Assembly (NCBI RefSeq): GCF_013488205.1
Contig: NZ_CP040908.1
Location: 1,713,876-1,777,875 of the forward strand
DNA length: 64,000 nucleotides
DNA from: Empedobacter falsenii
GTDB taxonomy: Bacteria > Bacteroidota > Bacteroidia > Flavobacteriales > Weeksellaceae
Direction: 5' to 3'
Under the pieces are notes generated by a model. That model saw only the letters and a list, made by a program, of their open reading frames with translations. It searched no databases and was not told where the DNA came from. Positions 18,622 to 27,420 of the stretch are shown here, in pieces. The stretch's first letter is position 1. Every line of letters starts with the position of its first letter. Made by a program: the position numbers and the translations under genes.

Positions 18622-19445
18622 ATGAAAAAATTCCTTTACTTATTACCACTTATTTTATTATGGTCGTGCAATAATGAAGATGATATCATTACACCTGTTG
18701 AAAATAATTCGTTTACTGCCTATCCAAAAGGTTATTTTATAGCTACTGTAAATGGATATGATACAATAAAATTTGAATATCAAAACAATAAAGTAACCAA
18801 ACGAATTGGTGAATGGTATATTATAGATCCGTATACAAGCTACGTTTACAAGTTTTCTAAATCATTGGAAACTAATATTAGCTACACAGATAAAACTGCA
18901 AGTCTAACTAAGTTTTCTAAATTAGATTGGTATCAATATCCAAATGATACACACGTATATACGTTGAATGGTCAACAAATTTCTGAGGCTACTTTAACTT
19001 ACAAGGCAAGACCAAACTATACAGAAAAATATGTTTATACTTATGAAAACAACCAGATAATTACATCGATTTTCTGGTGACCGACCATTATTACACAAAT
19101 GATTTAAGAAGTCGTAGAGATTTTCACTTTAATGCAAAGGGAAATTTAGATAGTTTGGTTTACAGAGATGCTGACTATGATTTTTATGATGAAGGTGTCC
19201 CTCCATATATTAACTACAAGAAGAAAGAGCGCAAAGTAACCACTTTCTCTAATTATGATCAATCGCAAAACCCATTTCAAAACTTAGGTGTTTTTACAGA
19301 CTTGTATTATAAATCTTTGTCTAAAAATAACTTCCGTAAAACGCAAACAAGAGAATATGACGAAGAAGGGAAACCTACTCTAAATATTTCAGAATCTAGT
19401 TGGGATTATGAATATGTAAATGGAGAGGTAAAAGTTCTGAAATAA
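18622..19445 (+). pseudogene. Frameshifted lipoprotein gene
   Basis: The first part (18622-19080) starts MKKFLYLLPLILLWSC, a lipoprotein signal with Cys16, and ends NNQIITSIFW-stop. The second part (GTG at 19077 to 19445, another frame) continues TDHYYTNDLRSRRDFHFNAK and KGNLDSLVYRDADY, the YD-rich style expected of the same beta-structured protein. The parts overlap by four bases (GTGA). Together they give about 275 residues, normal for flavobacterial YD-repeat-like lipoproteins. A single indel near 19060-19080 is the simplest explanation; two coupled ORFs or a sequencing error remain possible. Confidence 0.7.
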
Positions 19446-19471
19446 CGTAAGCGAAATTAGAGGGGAATTTA

Positions 19472-19507
19472 TAGAGTTGTAGTTTTACAATAAAGGGTTT
19501 GATTGTG
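19472..19507 (+). repeat. Direct repeat B, copy of the lipoprotein upstream region
   Basis: Near-copy of 18515-18551 (TAGAGTTGTAGTTTTACAAT, then AAAGGGTTT). It sits about 66 bases before a signal-peptide-like ORF relic, the same geometry as repeat A before the intact start. Confidence 0.75.
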
Positions 19508-19564
19508 ATTATTTATTAAATTTTTGTATTCAATTTCGTGGACTATTATGTTAGTGACAACTAA

Positions 19565-19630
19565 ATGAACGAGATGAGAAAAATATTATTCATAATTATT
19601 TTAAATACGATAATTTATCAGAATTATTAA
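19565..19630 (+). pseudogene. Truncated signal-peptide ORF, relic of a second lipoprotein gene
   Basis: 22 codons, MNEMRKILFIIILNTII then YQNY-stop. It reads like the start of an exported protein and follows repeat B as the lipoprotein gene follows repeat A. Probably the remains of a tandem paralogue. Confidence 0.45.
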
Positions 19631-19685
19631 ATCAAGTAAATAAAATAGCCAGCCACTAATATAAGTTTGGAGCAATGGCAAGTAA

Positions 19686-19814
19686 AGGCAAAGTGGCAAT
19701 CGTTATTTTAATTTATTAAATTTAAAAAGAAAAAGATGTTACTTAGTTTTGGTTAATCATAAGGTTTATTATATTTTAGAAGAACCAAGTTTCGTCATAT
19801 TTGCTGTAACGTAA
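19686..19814 (+). pseudogene. Possible C-terminal gene fragment
   Basis: An open stretch of 42 codons without a start (SGNRYFNLLNLKRKR, then CYLVLVNHKVYYILEEPSF) ending at a stop at 19812-19814. It has protein-like composition and could be the tail of the gene whose head is at 19565. Weak evidence. The rest of 19446-19824 holds only repeat B. Confidence 0.3.
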
Positions 19815-19824
19815 AAACAATATC

Positions 19825-20388
19825 GTGAAAGAATCATATAAACTCTTGTTTGGTTCAATATTCATTAGCTTTTTGGGATTTTATTTTATAAATAAAGATT
19901 CAAGATTTTTAAATTGGATAATTTTAATATTTGGAATTATAGGATTAATTCTTGGAATCTTAAAAATAATTTTTCCTACTACAAGAATTTTAATGAACTA
20001 TAATGAAAAAGAAGAACTGTATAAACAAAACTTTTACGATTTTTTTAATGATGAAGGAGTTTTTGAATTTTATGGTGACGGATTTTATATTGATAAAATG
20101 GAAAATCCAGAATTGATTCAATGGAAGAAAATTAAGTCAATTATTGCTTATAAAAAAGATTTACTAACAACAGATTTAATTGTTGTTGAAATTATTACAG
20201 ATAATAATGTATATAAAGTAAATGAAGAAACTCTAGGTTGGTTTTATTTTATAGACCAATTAAATAAAAGTTTAAATATTACAAATAAAAATTGGAGTAT
20301 AGATATAACACAACCAGCATTTGCTCTAAATCTTACTTTAATTTATGACTCTCAAAATAGATCTTTGGAAGAATTTATGAAAGAATAA
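19825..20388 (+). CDS. Membrane protein with a PH-like cytosolic domain
   Basis: 187 residues from a GTG start; no ATG is suitably placed. Two membrane segments (about 7-22 and 28-50) are followed by a region resembling a bacterial PH fold (GDGFYIDKM, IQWKKIKSIIAYKKD, LIVVEIITDNNVYKV). The same layout occurs in small immunity-type and DUF5673-like proteins. No nearby toxin gene was recognised. AT-rich accessory gene. Confidence 0.55.
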   Translation: MKESYKLLFGSIFISFLGFYFINKDSRFLNWIILIFGIIGLILGILKIIFPTTRILMNYNEKEELYKQNFYDFFNDEGVFEFYGDGFYIDKMENPELIQWKKIKSIIAYKKDLLTTDLIVVEIITDNNVYKVNEETLGWFYFIDQLNKSLNITNKNWSIDITQPAFALNLTLIYDSQNRSLEEFMKE

Positions 20389-20572
20389 AATAACGACTAT
20401 AGCTAAACTCAAACTAGATTTCATTAATAACTAAAAACCAAAAACCGATATCCGAAACGAGAGAGTGAATTTGTTAAATGTATCAAAGGTTAAATACACG
20501 AATTTCGTTGTACAAGAAAAATGTTTACATAACTATTAGATTTATAAACCTGTAATTATAATTTTATAACAA

Positions 20573-21421
20573 ATGACTGAAATAATCAAACTTATCAAAG
20601 AAAATAAAACTGAAGAAATAATTCAAAATTATTCTGAATCGAGATTTAAAATTCACGAATTATTTGTTAATGTTTTAAAAGATAATTTAATTGATGACTA
20701 CGAAAATATTGATTTTGAATCTGATAAATACCAAGAGGAATTTATTGAAGGTGTAGAGATTTTCAAAACATTGGTTGAAGCTGATTTACAAATGGAAGCA
20801 ATGATGTTTTCTACTGTTTTGGTTTTTTTAGGTTATAAAACAGGTGAGTTTATTCATTTATTGTCCAATACGGCAATGAGTAAAGGTGTATATCTTTCGG
20901 AAATATCAAATTTCAAAATTGATGCACGTCTTAGAAATTCAATGCAGGAGTTTTACAATTCTATGGATGAGAACTATTTAGTACCAAAAGCAAATATTGC
21001 TGCTGCAAAAACAAGAGTTTCTCAAGCTATTTTCAATCAAATTACTAAAGCAGAATTTGGAAATGATATGCTACAAATGGGAATTAGTTATGAACAAATT
21101 AATGAAATCCAGATGTCAAAAAATATTTATCAAGGAGTGATGAACGATTTTGAATCTGAATCTGTAAAATTAAGTAGTGAATTATTTCCAGAAATAACAC
21201 AAGTTGATGACAGAAATGAGAATGAAATTAAAGTTTATAAGAAAGCTAAAGAGTTATTAGAAAAAATTACAAATACTAAAACAGATGAACCTAAAAGAGT
21301 TCACATCAATGAAAATGTTTCTGATCAACAGTTAGTTGAAGAAATAAATAAAAAAAATGAAAAATTTAACAACAATGAAAATAGAAACCTTTTCTCAAAA
21401 TTTAAAAAATGGCTTTCGTAA
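20573..21421 (+). CDS. Unknown helical protein coupled to an endonuclease V-like gene
   Basis: 282 residues, predicted mostly alpha-helical, acidic for the first 200 residues, then a Lys/Asn-rich linker and a C-terminal LFSKFKKWLS that could be an amphipathic helix. No signal peptide and no family recognised. Its stop codon is followed at once by the ATG of the endonuclease V-like gene, so the two are surely co-transcribed. Confidence 0.55.
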   Translation: MTEIIKLIKENKTEEIIQNYSESRFKIHELFVNVLKDNLIDDYENIDFESDKYQEEFIEGVEIFKTLVEADLQMEAMMFSTVLVFLGYKTGEFIHLLSNTAMSKGVYLSEISNFKIDARLRNSMQEFYNSMDENYLVPKANIAAAKTRVSQAIFNQITKAEFGNDMLQMGISYEQINEIQMSKNIYQGVMNDFESESVKLSSELFPEITQVDDRNENEIKVYKKAKELLEKITNTKTDEPKRVHINENVSDQQLVEEINKKNEKFNNNENRNLFSKFKKWLS

Positions 21422-21925
21422 ATGTTTGTAGCTGTTGATACATATTACTACGATAACAAGGCTAAAACAATTGCAATTACATTCAATAATTGGGAAGATT
21501 CTAATTATTCAAAACATTATTCCCAAGAATTAGAAATATCAGAAGAATACATTCCTGGAGAATTCTATAAAAGAGAATTGCCTTGTATATTAAGTATGTT
21601 GAAAAACTTCGACTTAGATTTTATTAAAGCAATTGTAATTGATGGATACGTTTTTTTAGATGACTTTGATACATATGGTTTAGGTGGGCATTTATACGAA
21701 AGTCTAAATAGAAAAATCCCCGTTATTGGGGTGGCAAAAACAAACTTTGCGTCTAACAAAGAAAATAAAGTAGAACTATTGAGAGGGAAAAGTATGAAAC
21801 CACTTTATATAACTTCGATTGGAATTGATATTGAGGAAGCAAAGGAAAACATTTCAAAAATGTCTGGAGAATATAGATTCCCAACATTATTAAAAGAACT
21901 TGATAAATTGACGAAAGAAATATAA
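21422..21925 (+). CDS. Compact endonuclease V-like protein
   Basis: 167 residues, against about 220 for typical Nfi. It aligns with endonuclease V as VAVD (Asp6), YIPGEFYKRELP (Glu52), AIVIDG (Asp74) and IPVIGVAK (Lys106), keeping the three metal ligands and the YIPG wedge. The N-terminal 35 residues of the family are missing, and the usual C-terminal histidine (LAH in the family) reads LKELDKL here. Classical members nick DNA or RNA near deaminated adenine (inosine). Whether this form cleaves is uncertain. It begins immediately after the unknown gene at 20573. Confidence 0.7.
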   Translation: MFVAVDTYYYDNKAKTIAITFNNWEDSNYSKHYSQELEISEEYIPGEFYKRELPCILSMLKNFDLDFIKAIVIDGYVFLDDFDTYGLGGHLYESLNRKIPVIGVAKTNFASNKENKVELLRGKSMKPLYITSIGIDIEEAKENISKMSGEYRFPTLLKELDKLTKEI

Positions 21926-22048
21926 AAATGTTGTTTAGAATCGATTATTAATATGAATTATAATTGAGAATCTGTACACCATTACTTATTATGATAGAGT
22001 TAATAGTTTTTTTTAAAATAGTTTCGTCCTAGAATAAATTTATTAATA

Positions 22049-22468
22049 ATGGAGAATAATAGAATTAATTTTTTATCTGATTGGCAACGTAGTTTTGCAT
22101 TTGGATTGGGTAAAGTTATTTTTACTGAAAAAGATAGTAATAATAAAACCTTGCGTAAAATAATAATGTCAACAAATCAGTTTAATAATATTGTGGATTA
22201 TCATTGGGAAAAATTTAGAAGTTTAAATACAAATAGTTTACTATATAAATACTTTGATAGGGATTATGTAGGAGAAAATGAGGAATGGGCAGTATATTCT
22301 GAAGTTTTAATTGAAAATATACATGAGTTTTTAAATCATTTAACTACGATTGATAAAAAAAATGAAGAATTAAACTTAGTAAGGAAAGAATATGAATATT
22401 TGATGAAGTTTTGTGAAGAATGTATAAAGAATAAGTCTAAGATTTATTTTCTAGCTGATAATTATTAA
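22049..22468 (+). CDS. Hypothetical cytosolic protein
   Basis: 139 residues, no signal or membrane segment. Contains NFLSDWQRSFAFGLGKVIF near the start and a helical C-terminal half with EYLMKFCEECIKNKSK. No family recognised; size and context resemble orphan immunity-type genes. The downstream gap 22469-22855 holds one terminator and nothing else I can identify. Confidence 0.5.
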   Translation: MENNRINFLSDWQRSFAFGLGKVIFTEKDSNNKTLRKIIMSTNQFNNIVDYHWEKFRSLNTNSLLYKYFDRDYVGENEEWAVYSEVLIENIHEFLNHLTTIDKKNEELNLVRKEYEYLMKFCEECIKNKSKIYFLADNY

Positions 22469-22530
22469 TAAAACTGCTATTATAATTTTTTTCAAATTGT
22501 TAAATAACTATTTAAAAGAAAAATAACTCA

Positions 22531-22557
22531 AAAAGCTCTTTGATAAGAGCTTTTTTT
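22531..22557 (+). terminator. Intrinsic terminator
   Basis: AAAAGCTCT-TTGATA-AGAGCTTTT followed by T residues. Confidence 0.85.
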
Positions 22558-22855
22558 ATAGGTTGTTGCGAGTATTTTAATTTGTGTATATTAGTTGTTG
22601 TTGAATGAAATAGATTTTGTTTAGTTTCTTGAAACAAATTAGTTTTAACTTTTAAAAGAGAACAGTCAAAAATGTTTGATAAAAATAGTGTCTTATAATG
22701 TTTTACCTAAATATAATATTTTGTAAAACAAGTAATTATACTTCGATGAACTCAGAGGAATAATAGAAAATTAATCTATTTGTAACATTTATCCAATGCT
22801 GCTTTTGATATTTTTCGACTATTTTTATTACATACTTTAAAACATATACATTCTA

Positions 22856-23545
22856 ATGAAAAAATTACTTTTACTTACCTTATTTGTTGTTTGTTTCTCA
22901 TGTGAAGATGATGATAATAAATACAATTTGAAAGCTGGAATTGCGACTAAAATAAGTGGAGAAATAACAGACGAAGAAAATAAACCTTTTGCAAACGTTC
23001 GAATTCTCGTGAATGAATATAAAAAAGGAGGCGTAATGGGAATGGGTGAATTTGTAAAAATTGTCGATTCTGTATTTACAAATTCGGAAGGAAAGTATGA
23101 GAAAACGTTTTATACAACGGGTGCAGGTAGAGAATATAGATTAAGTATTACTGGAGCTCCAATTTTAACACAAGATTATTTTGGAGATGTTCGTGATGTA
23201 GTGATTAATAATATTGGAAAATCTTTTACCTACAATCATTCATTTATAAGACTCTATCCTTGTGATATTACGATTAATACAGAGAATACAACTATTTTTC
23301 CGTTATTAATAAGTCAAGGAACTACAAATATGAATCATTATCAAAATAATGATTATCGAATTCTTGAAAAAGGAATTGTTACAAAAAGATTTTATCTTGC
23401 GAAGAACTTCTTTCAACCTATTGATTTTTACAGAACTGTTTCCTCTACAAAATCTCAAAGAGCAAGTTATATTCTCGAACCAATAAAAGGAGCAGGAAAT
23501 TATCCACAAGTATTAAGAATAGAAGATAAAGATTTTAATGATTAG
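22856..23545 (+). CDS. Lipoprotein with a carboxypeptidase-regulatory-like domain
   Basis: 229 residues. Lipoprotein signal MKKLLLLTLFVVCFSC (Cys16) with an acidic EDDDN following, which favours surface exposure in Bacteroidota. Residues 35-105 (KISGEITDEENKPFANVRIL, SEGKYEKTFY) form a CarboxypepD_reg-like beta-sandwich. The remainder is unassigned. No SusC/D partner is adjacent. Confidence 0.65.
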   Translation: MKKLLLLTLFVVCFSCEDDDNKYNLKAGIATKISGEITDEENKPFANVRILVNEYKKGGVMGMGEFVKIVDSVFTNSEGKYEKTFYTTGAGREYRLSITGAPILTQDYFGDVRDVVINNIGKSFTYNHSFIRLYPCDITINTENTTIFPLLISQGTTNMNHYQNNDYRILEKGIVTKRFYLAKNFFQPIDFYRTVSSTKSQRASYILEPIKGAGNYPQVLRIEDKDFND

Positions 23546-23641
23546 AAAACTTTATTGATAGCTTTTATCTGTTTTTTTCTAATGATACTTACTTGTAAAT
23601 CTTATTTTATTAACTTTATTTTTTTAAAAAAGATAATTAAA

Positions 23642-23986
23642 ATGTACACAATATTACATAATTCCCGCTGTGGGAAAAGCAGAGATGCGATGAAAGTTTT
23701 AGAAGAATCTGGAAAAGATTTTGTAGTAAGAGAATATTTGAAAGAACCTTTAACGAAAAATGAATTGAAGGAAATTTTGACTAAACTAAATTTAAAACCG
23801 ATTGATATTGTGCGTACAAATGAGGAAGATTGGAAAGCAAATTTCAAAGGAAAAGAACTTTCTGATGATGAAGTTTTGAATGCTTTGGTCGAATATCCAA
23901 AATTGATTCAACGCCCGATTGTAACTGATGAAAAAAGTGGAGTAGTAGGTCGTCCAAAAGAATTAGTAGTAGATTTTATTAAATAA
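23642..23986 (+). CDS. ArsC-family thioredoxin-like reductase
   Basis: The ATG at 23642 gives 114 residues; the upstream extension to 23555 is hydrophobic non-family sequence. HNSRCGKSRDAM carries the family cysteine (Cys10), then LIQRPIV and a C-terminal VGRPKELV, matching the YfgD/ArsC arsenate reductase-like group. Such proteins use glutathione/glutaredoxin or act as Spx-like factors. With no ars genes nearby, arsenate reduction is only one possibility. Confidence 0.85.
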   Translation: MYTILHNSRCGKSRDAMKVLEESGKDFVVREYLKEPLTKNELKEILTKLNLKPIDIVRTNEEDWKANFKGKELSDDEVLNALVEYPKLIQRPIVTDEKSGVVGRPKELVVDFIK

Positions 23987-24034
23987 AATTGGTTTGATAA
24001 TTGTTAGTATTTCTAAAACTAAACATAAAAAGCT

Positions 24035-24262
24035 ATGAAAATTTTAGAAGCATTAACAAAAAATCACACCGAGAAAGGAACTAAAATAGGTCTTTTAACA
24101 ACTGCAGCTACAACAGGCGTCACTGTTGCTAAATTTCTAGGAAAAAGGTCTATTTATGGAATAATTGGAGGGATTGCTGTGACGTTGGCAGCAGAGTATA
24201 TCCGAAAAAAATATGAGAAGAAAGTTGAAGCAGAGAATGAAACTGTTTTAGAGAATAAATAA
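24035..24262 (+). CDS. Small membrane-associated protein
   Basis: 75 residues with two short hydrophobic, glycine/alanine-rich segments (about 18-36 and 40-55) and a charged coil-like tail (EYIRKKYEKKVEAENE). 48 bases downstream of the ArsC-like gene and ended by a strong terminator, so likely in one transcript with it. Function unknown. Confidence 0.5.
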   Translation: MKILEALTKNHTEKGTKIGLLTTAATTGVTVAKFLGKRSIYGIIGGIAVTLAAEYIRKKYEKKVEAENETVLENK

Positions 24263-24295
24263 CAAAAATCCGAGCCAACAACTCGGATTTTTGTT
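24261..24295 (+). terminator. Intrinsic terminator
   Basis: 14-base arms AACAAAAATCCGAG / CTCGGATTTTTGTT with a 7-base loop, beginning within the stop codon. A further hairpin (AACAAAGAGCA / TGCTCTTTGTT, 24314-24345) follows without a T tail on this strand. Confidence 0.85.
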
Positions 24296-24508
24296 ATTAT
24301 TAGTACTATACAAAACAAAGAGCAAAATTTCTTCTGCTCTTTGTTAAAAAAACTAACCAACCTTATACTATGAAAAATCTGTATAATCTTTAAACTCTTT
24401 TGTTACGAATCACAAATAAGAATTGTAAATTTAGAAATACAATTGATTTTTTAAATTGATGTAGATCAAGAAATAACAATCAAAGAGATAATTTTTAATA
24501 AACTAATT

Positions 24509-25000
24509 ATGTATAAACTAATAAAATGTTTCGTTTTAACTTTTGCAATTCTAATGTTGAACTCTTGCGAGAAAAAAGAGCTCAAAACTAATCTTAAAAC
24601 TCCTTCAAATAAAGAAATTGTAGTTGATAAACTTTCGGTTTCCGAATCAGATTATGGAGTAGGTTGTGTGACTGAATATTATAAAAAAGGAAGTAAAATG
24701 AAAGACGAAATCTATTTACAAACAAGCTCTAAAGACGAGTTAACTTGGGTAAATTATATTTCGATTAATGGAAAAAGAGAAGTTTTTTCTTCTAAAAATG
24801 ATGATACCAAATCTACTGAAAATGACAATGGATATACGTTGCGTTTAGAAAATGATGATTATATAATCGAAATTCATGCAAAAATTGGAGAACAAAATAT
24901 TGAATCTGATTCAGCTTTAGCTAATGGAACAATGACAATCACTCGAAAATCGGATAAAGAAACTACAACTATAAACTTTGAAGGAGGAACTGCTTGTTAG
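24509..25000 (+). CDS. Hypothetical lipoprotein
   Basis: 163 residues, lipoprotein signal MYKLIKCFVLTFAILMLNSC (Cys20). The mature part is beta-rich and hydrophilic (GCVTEYYKKGSKMKDEIYLQ, GTMTITRKSDKETTTINFEG) with two further cysteines that could pair. No family recognised. Ends in a convergent terminator. Confidence 0.6.
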   Translation: MYKLIKCFVLTFAILMLNSCEKKELKTNLKTPSNKEIVVDKLSVSESDYGVGCVTEYYKKGSKMKDEIYLQTSSKDELTWVNYISINGKREVFSSKNDDTKSTENDNGYTLRLENDDYIIEIHAKIGEQNIESDSALANGTMTITRKSDKETTTINFEGGTAC

Positions 25001-25009
25001 TCACTAACT

Positions 25010-25042
25010 ATAAAAGACAAAGCAATTTGCTTTGTCTTTTAT
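25010..25042. terminator. Bidirectional terminator
   Basis: 16-base arms ATAAAAGACAAAGCAA / TTGCTTTGTCTTTTAT around a 1-base centre, between the convergent lipoprotein and hydrolase genes. Confidence 0.85.
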
Positions 25043-25044
25043 GA

Positions 25045-25971
25045 TTATTTTTTGAAGATAAAATTAGAAATGACTTCGACTAATTCTGTATTTATTGGAA
25101 GTTTTGGGTTATTGTAAGAAGATAAATCATCTTTTGAAGTAACGTTTTTTAAAACGTGATTCATCCCTTTGATAATAACAGCAGATTTAGGAGAAAGGTT
25201 TTTAGCATTGTCCGTATCAACTTGTATATCCATATCACCTTGAATCACTAAAAAAGGAATAGTTAATTTATTGATTTCATTTACAGGATTATATTTAATC
25301 CAAGAAATTAAATAAGGTTGTACACTTTTACGAAATAATGCTGATAAATTAGGATTAATATTATTTACAGTATTTCCATTTTTCAAAGAATCTATAATAG
25401 CATACGATTCAGTTTTTAATTTTTCAGGAAGTTGAGTTAATTGTTTCTTAAGTATTTGGTCGATAGGTTCTCCAGGACCAGAAACTGAGATGAATTTGTC
25501 GACATTTTTTGTTGAAGCAAGCATTCCAATTAATGAACCTTCGCTATGTCCAGCTATTGAAATAGAACTAAATCTTTTATCTTTTTTTAAGAAAGTTACC
25601 CAATTACTTGCGTCTTCAACGTAATCATCAAATGTAAGTTTAGATTCGTCCAAATTAGCAATAGAACTTTCTCCAATTCCTCTTTTGTCATAGCGAATAG
25701 ATGCAATTCCTTTTTCAGCTAAACTATGAGCTAAATATTTCAAAGAGTTATTAATCATCATATTATTATTTCCATTTCTATCCGTTGGTCCAGAGCCAGA
25801 AATTAATAAAACAATTGTTGTTTTAGATTTTACGTTTTGAGGTAAACATAATGTTCCAAATAATTTAATTTGATTTTCGTTAAGTTGAATATCTGATTCT
25901 GTGAAATTATTTGTTGATTGACCAAAAACTGTAGAACAAATAATTATAAAAACAAATAAAACTTTTTTCAT
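25045..25971 (-). CDS. Exported alpha/beta hydrolase
   Basis: 308 residues from the ATG at 25971, which gives a signal peptide (MKKVLFVFIIICSTVFGQ). The longer frame to 26115 runs through the neighbouring gene. It shows the oxyanion region LLISGSGPTDRNG, RYDKRGIGES, the nucleophile elbow AGHSEGSLIG, and a late Asp (GDMDIQVD) and His (GMNHVLK). Esterase/peptidase-like, periplasmic; substrate unknown. ATGA overlap with the preceding gene shows coupling in a four-gene operon. Confidence 0.85.
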   Translation of the reverse strand: MKKVLFVFIIICSTVFGQSTNNFTESDIQLNENQIKLFGTLCLPQNVKSKTTIVLLISGSGPTDRNGNNNMMINNSLKYLAHSLAEKGIASIRYDKRGIGESSIANLDESKLTFDDYVEDASNWVTFLKKDKRFSSISIAGHSEGSLIGMLASTKNVDKFISVSGPGEPIDQILKKQLTQLPEKLKTESYAIIDSLKNGNTVNNINPNLSALFRKSVQPYLISWIKYNPVNEINKLTIPFLVIQGDMDIQVDTDNAKNLSPKSAVIIKGMNHVLKNVTSKDDLSSYNNPKLPINTELVEVISNFIFKK

Positions 25972-26564
25972 ATTTTTTGTGGTATTAATAATGATAATAT
26001 TGAGGTTGAAATAATGATGAATAATAAGACAGCAATGAAAGCAAGAACTTGTTTGATGCTTTTCATGTTTGTAACCGTTTTGAAACCGATGTATAAATAA
26101 TAGAACATCATACACAAGAAAAATATTGCGATAAAAGCTACAATTACAATGACAATCATTGTAGAAGCTTCGTGCAAAACTTCGAGATTATTTGCTGTAA
26201 TTCCTTTCAAAACCTTGTCCATACTTTTGTTTACAATTGGAATAAAATCGGTGATGAATACAATGTAATAAGCGATTCTTGAGATTAGAACGACGTTTAC
26301 AATGTCTATAATTCGTGTTCTGTTATTGATGATTTTTCCTAAAATGTAAAATAGGAGGATTGCAATTGCTAAATTTCTTGTGTTTTGATACAACAAATCG
26401 AGATAAGAATAAGAAATTCCATTTTTCTTGATGCTTAAAAAATCAGGGAAAAAAGATTCCGTTATTTTAGCGATGTATGTGAAAAAGAAATGGGAAAATA
26501 GCCCAATAATGAACAAGATTTTTTCATCGAAATATGCAAATGGATTAAGGAGTTTCTTTATCAT
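25968..26564 (-). CDS. Yip1-like multi-pass membrane protein
   Basis: 198 residues with about five hydrophobic segments (near 16-35, 65-80, 88-108, 135-165 and 170-193). The layout resembles Yip1-domain proteins of Bacteroidota. Third gene of a leftward operon, overlapping both neighbours (20 bases upstream, 4 bases downstream). Confidence 0.6.
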   Translation of the reverse strand: MIKKLLNPFAYFDEKILFIIGLFSHFFFTYIAKITESFFPDFLSIKKNGISYSYLDLLYQNTRNLAIAILLFYILGKIINNRTRIIDIVNVVLISRIAYYIVFITDFIPIVNKSMDKVLKGITANNLEVLHEASTMIVIVIVAFIAIFFLCMMFYYLYIGFKTVTNMKSIKQVLAFIAVLLFIIISTSILSLLIPQKI

Positions 26565-27030
26565 TTTTTAGTGTATTTATTGTGTTAACAAATTCATCAG
26601 GCTCGTCGCAGCTCACCAAATATTTTACATTTTCTAATTCTATCGCAATAAGTTTTGTACGATTTTTTATATTGCATCGATAATTATCCATAGAAATTCC
26701 CATCAATCCATAAATGCCTCGTGCACCTATAATAATCAAATTATTTTGAGATTTTCTTGTAATAATTTTTACTTCATTTATCGGAATAGTTATCGTTTTA
26801 ATTTTTGAAACAAGATAAATATTATTCAAATCAACTTTAATTTTATTTAACGAAAAAAGATAACATCCAATAATTATTGGAATTACAATTCCCCAATAGA
26901 GAAGTAATGTAGGGTTAAAATTTTTTTCATTATATGTTACAGATAAACCGATTAAAATTAGAAATACAATTAATATATATGTAGTTACCTTAAAAAATGG
27001 CGACATCGATACTGAAAATTCTTTATTCAT
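26545..27030 (-). CDS. Membrane protein with PH-like domain
   Basis: 161 residues. Two membrane helices (about 14-30 and 42-60) precede a beta-rich PH-like region (KVDLNNIYLVSKIKTITIPI, VKIITRKSQNNLIIIGARG). Overlaps the DUF2089 gene by eight bases and the membrane gene after it by 20. Function unknown; probably works with the other operon products in the envelope. Confidence 0.6.
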   Translation of the reverse strand: MNKEFSVSMSPFFKVTTYILIVFLILIGLSVTYNEKNFNPTLLLYWGIVIPIIIGCYLFSLNKIKVDLNNIYLVSKIKTITIPINEVKIITRKSQNNLIIIGARGIYGLMGISMDNYRCNIKNRTKLIAIELENVKYLVSCDEPDEFVNTINTLKNDKETP

Positions 27031-27295
27031 CGGACATTGTTTTTATTTTATTAATCAAATCATCTACTTTATTTCTCATCGTTGGATAGCTGACTTCAAA
27101 TTCTTTTGCCATGTCTTTTAAACTTCCTGAATTGACAAAGAATTGCATAATAAATGCTTGTTCTTCATTTGTAAGTTTCAGAAATAAAGGAAGTTCATAG
27201 TTTCCTACAACTTGTGTTTCGCAATGGTTGCAAATTAATTTTTCGACAGCTAATTCTTCGGTACAACTGGGGCATATAACAGGAAGTTTTTTCAT
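27023..27295 (-). CDS. DUF2089-type zinc-ribbon/HTH protein
   Basis: 90 residues. An N-terminal zinc ribbon (CPSC at 9-12 and CNHC at 22-25) is followed by a sigma-region-4-like helix-turn-helix (LTNEEQAFIMQFFVNSGSLK, DMAKEFEVSYPTMRNKVDDL). It leads the four-gene operon and is the natural candidate for its regulator. Confidence 0.8.
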   Translation of the reverse strand: MKKLPVICPSCTEELAVEKLICNHCETQVVGNYELPLFLKLTNEEQAFIMQFFVNSGSLKDMAKEFEVSYPTMRNKVDDLINKIKTMSDE

Positions 27296-27393
27296 TAGAT
27301 TAAATAATATTAAAATTAGTTTTAATAAAATTAAATAAAACTTTAATTAATTCAAAATGTAAAATCATATTTTTTCAACTTTAATATTATTGA

Positions 27394-27401
27394 TACATTT
27401 G
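27394..27401 (+). promoter_or_regulatory. -7 box of the lipocalin gene
   Basis: TACATTTG, an exact TAnnTTTG, 19 bases before the ATG. The -33 position reads TTTT where TTTG is expected. Confidence 0.55.
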
Positions 27402-27420
27402 CAACCTAAGTTTTAGTAAA

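Noticed and set aside
25972-26115. N-terminal extension of the exported hydrolase
   Set aside because: It lies within the neighbouring membrane protein gene and hides a clear signal peptide at 25971.
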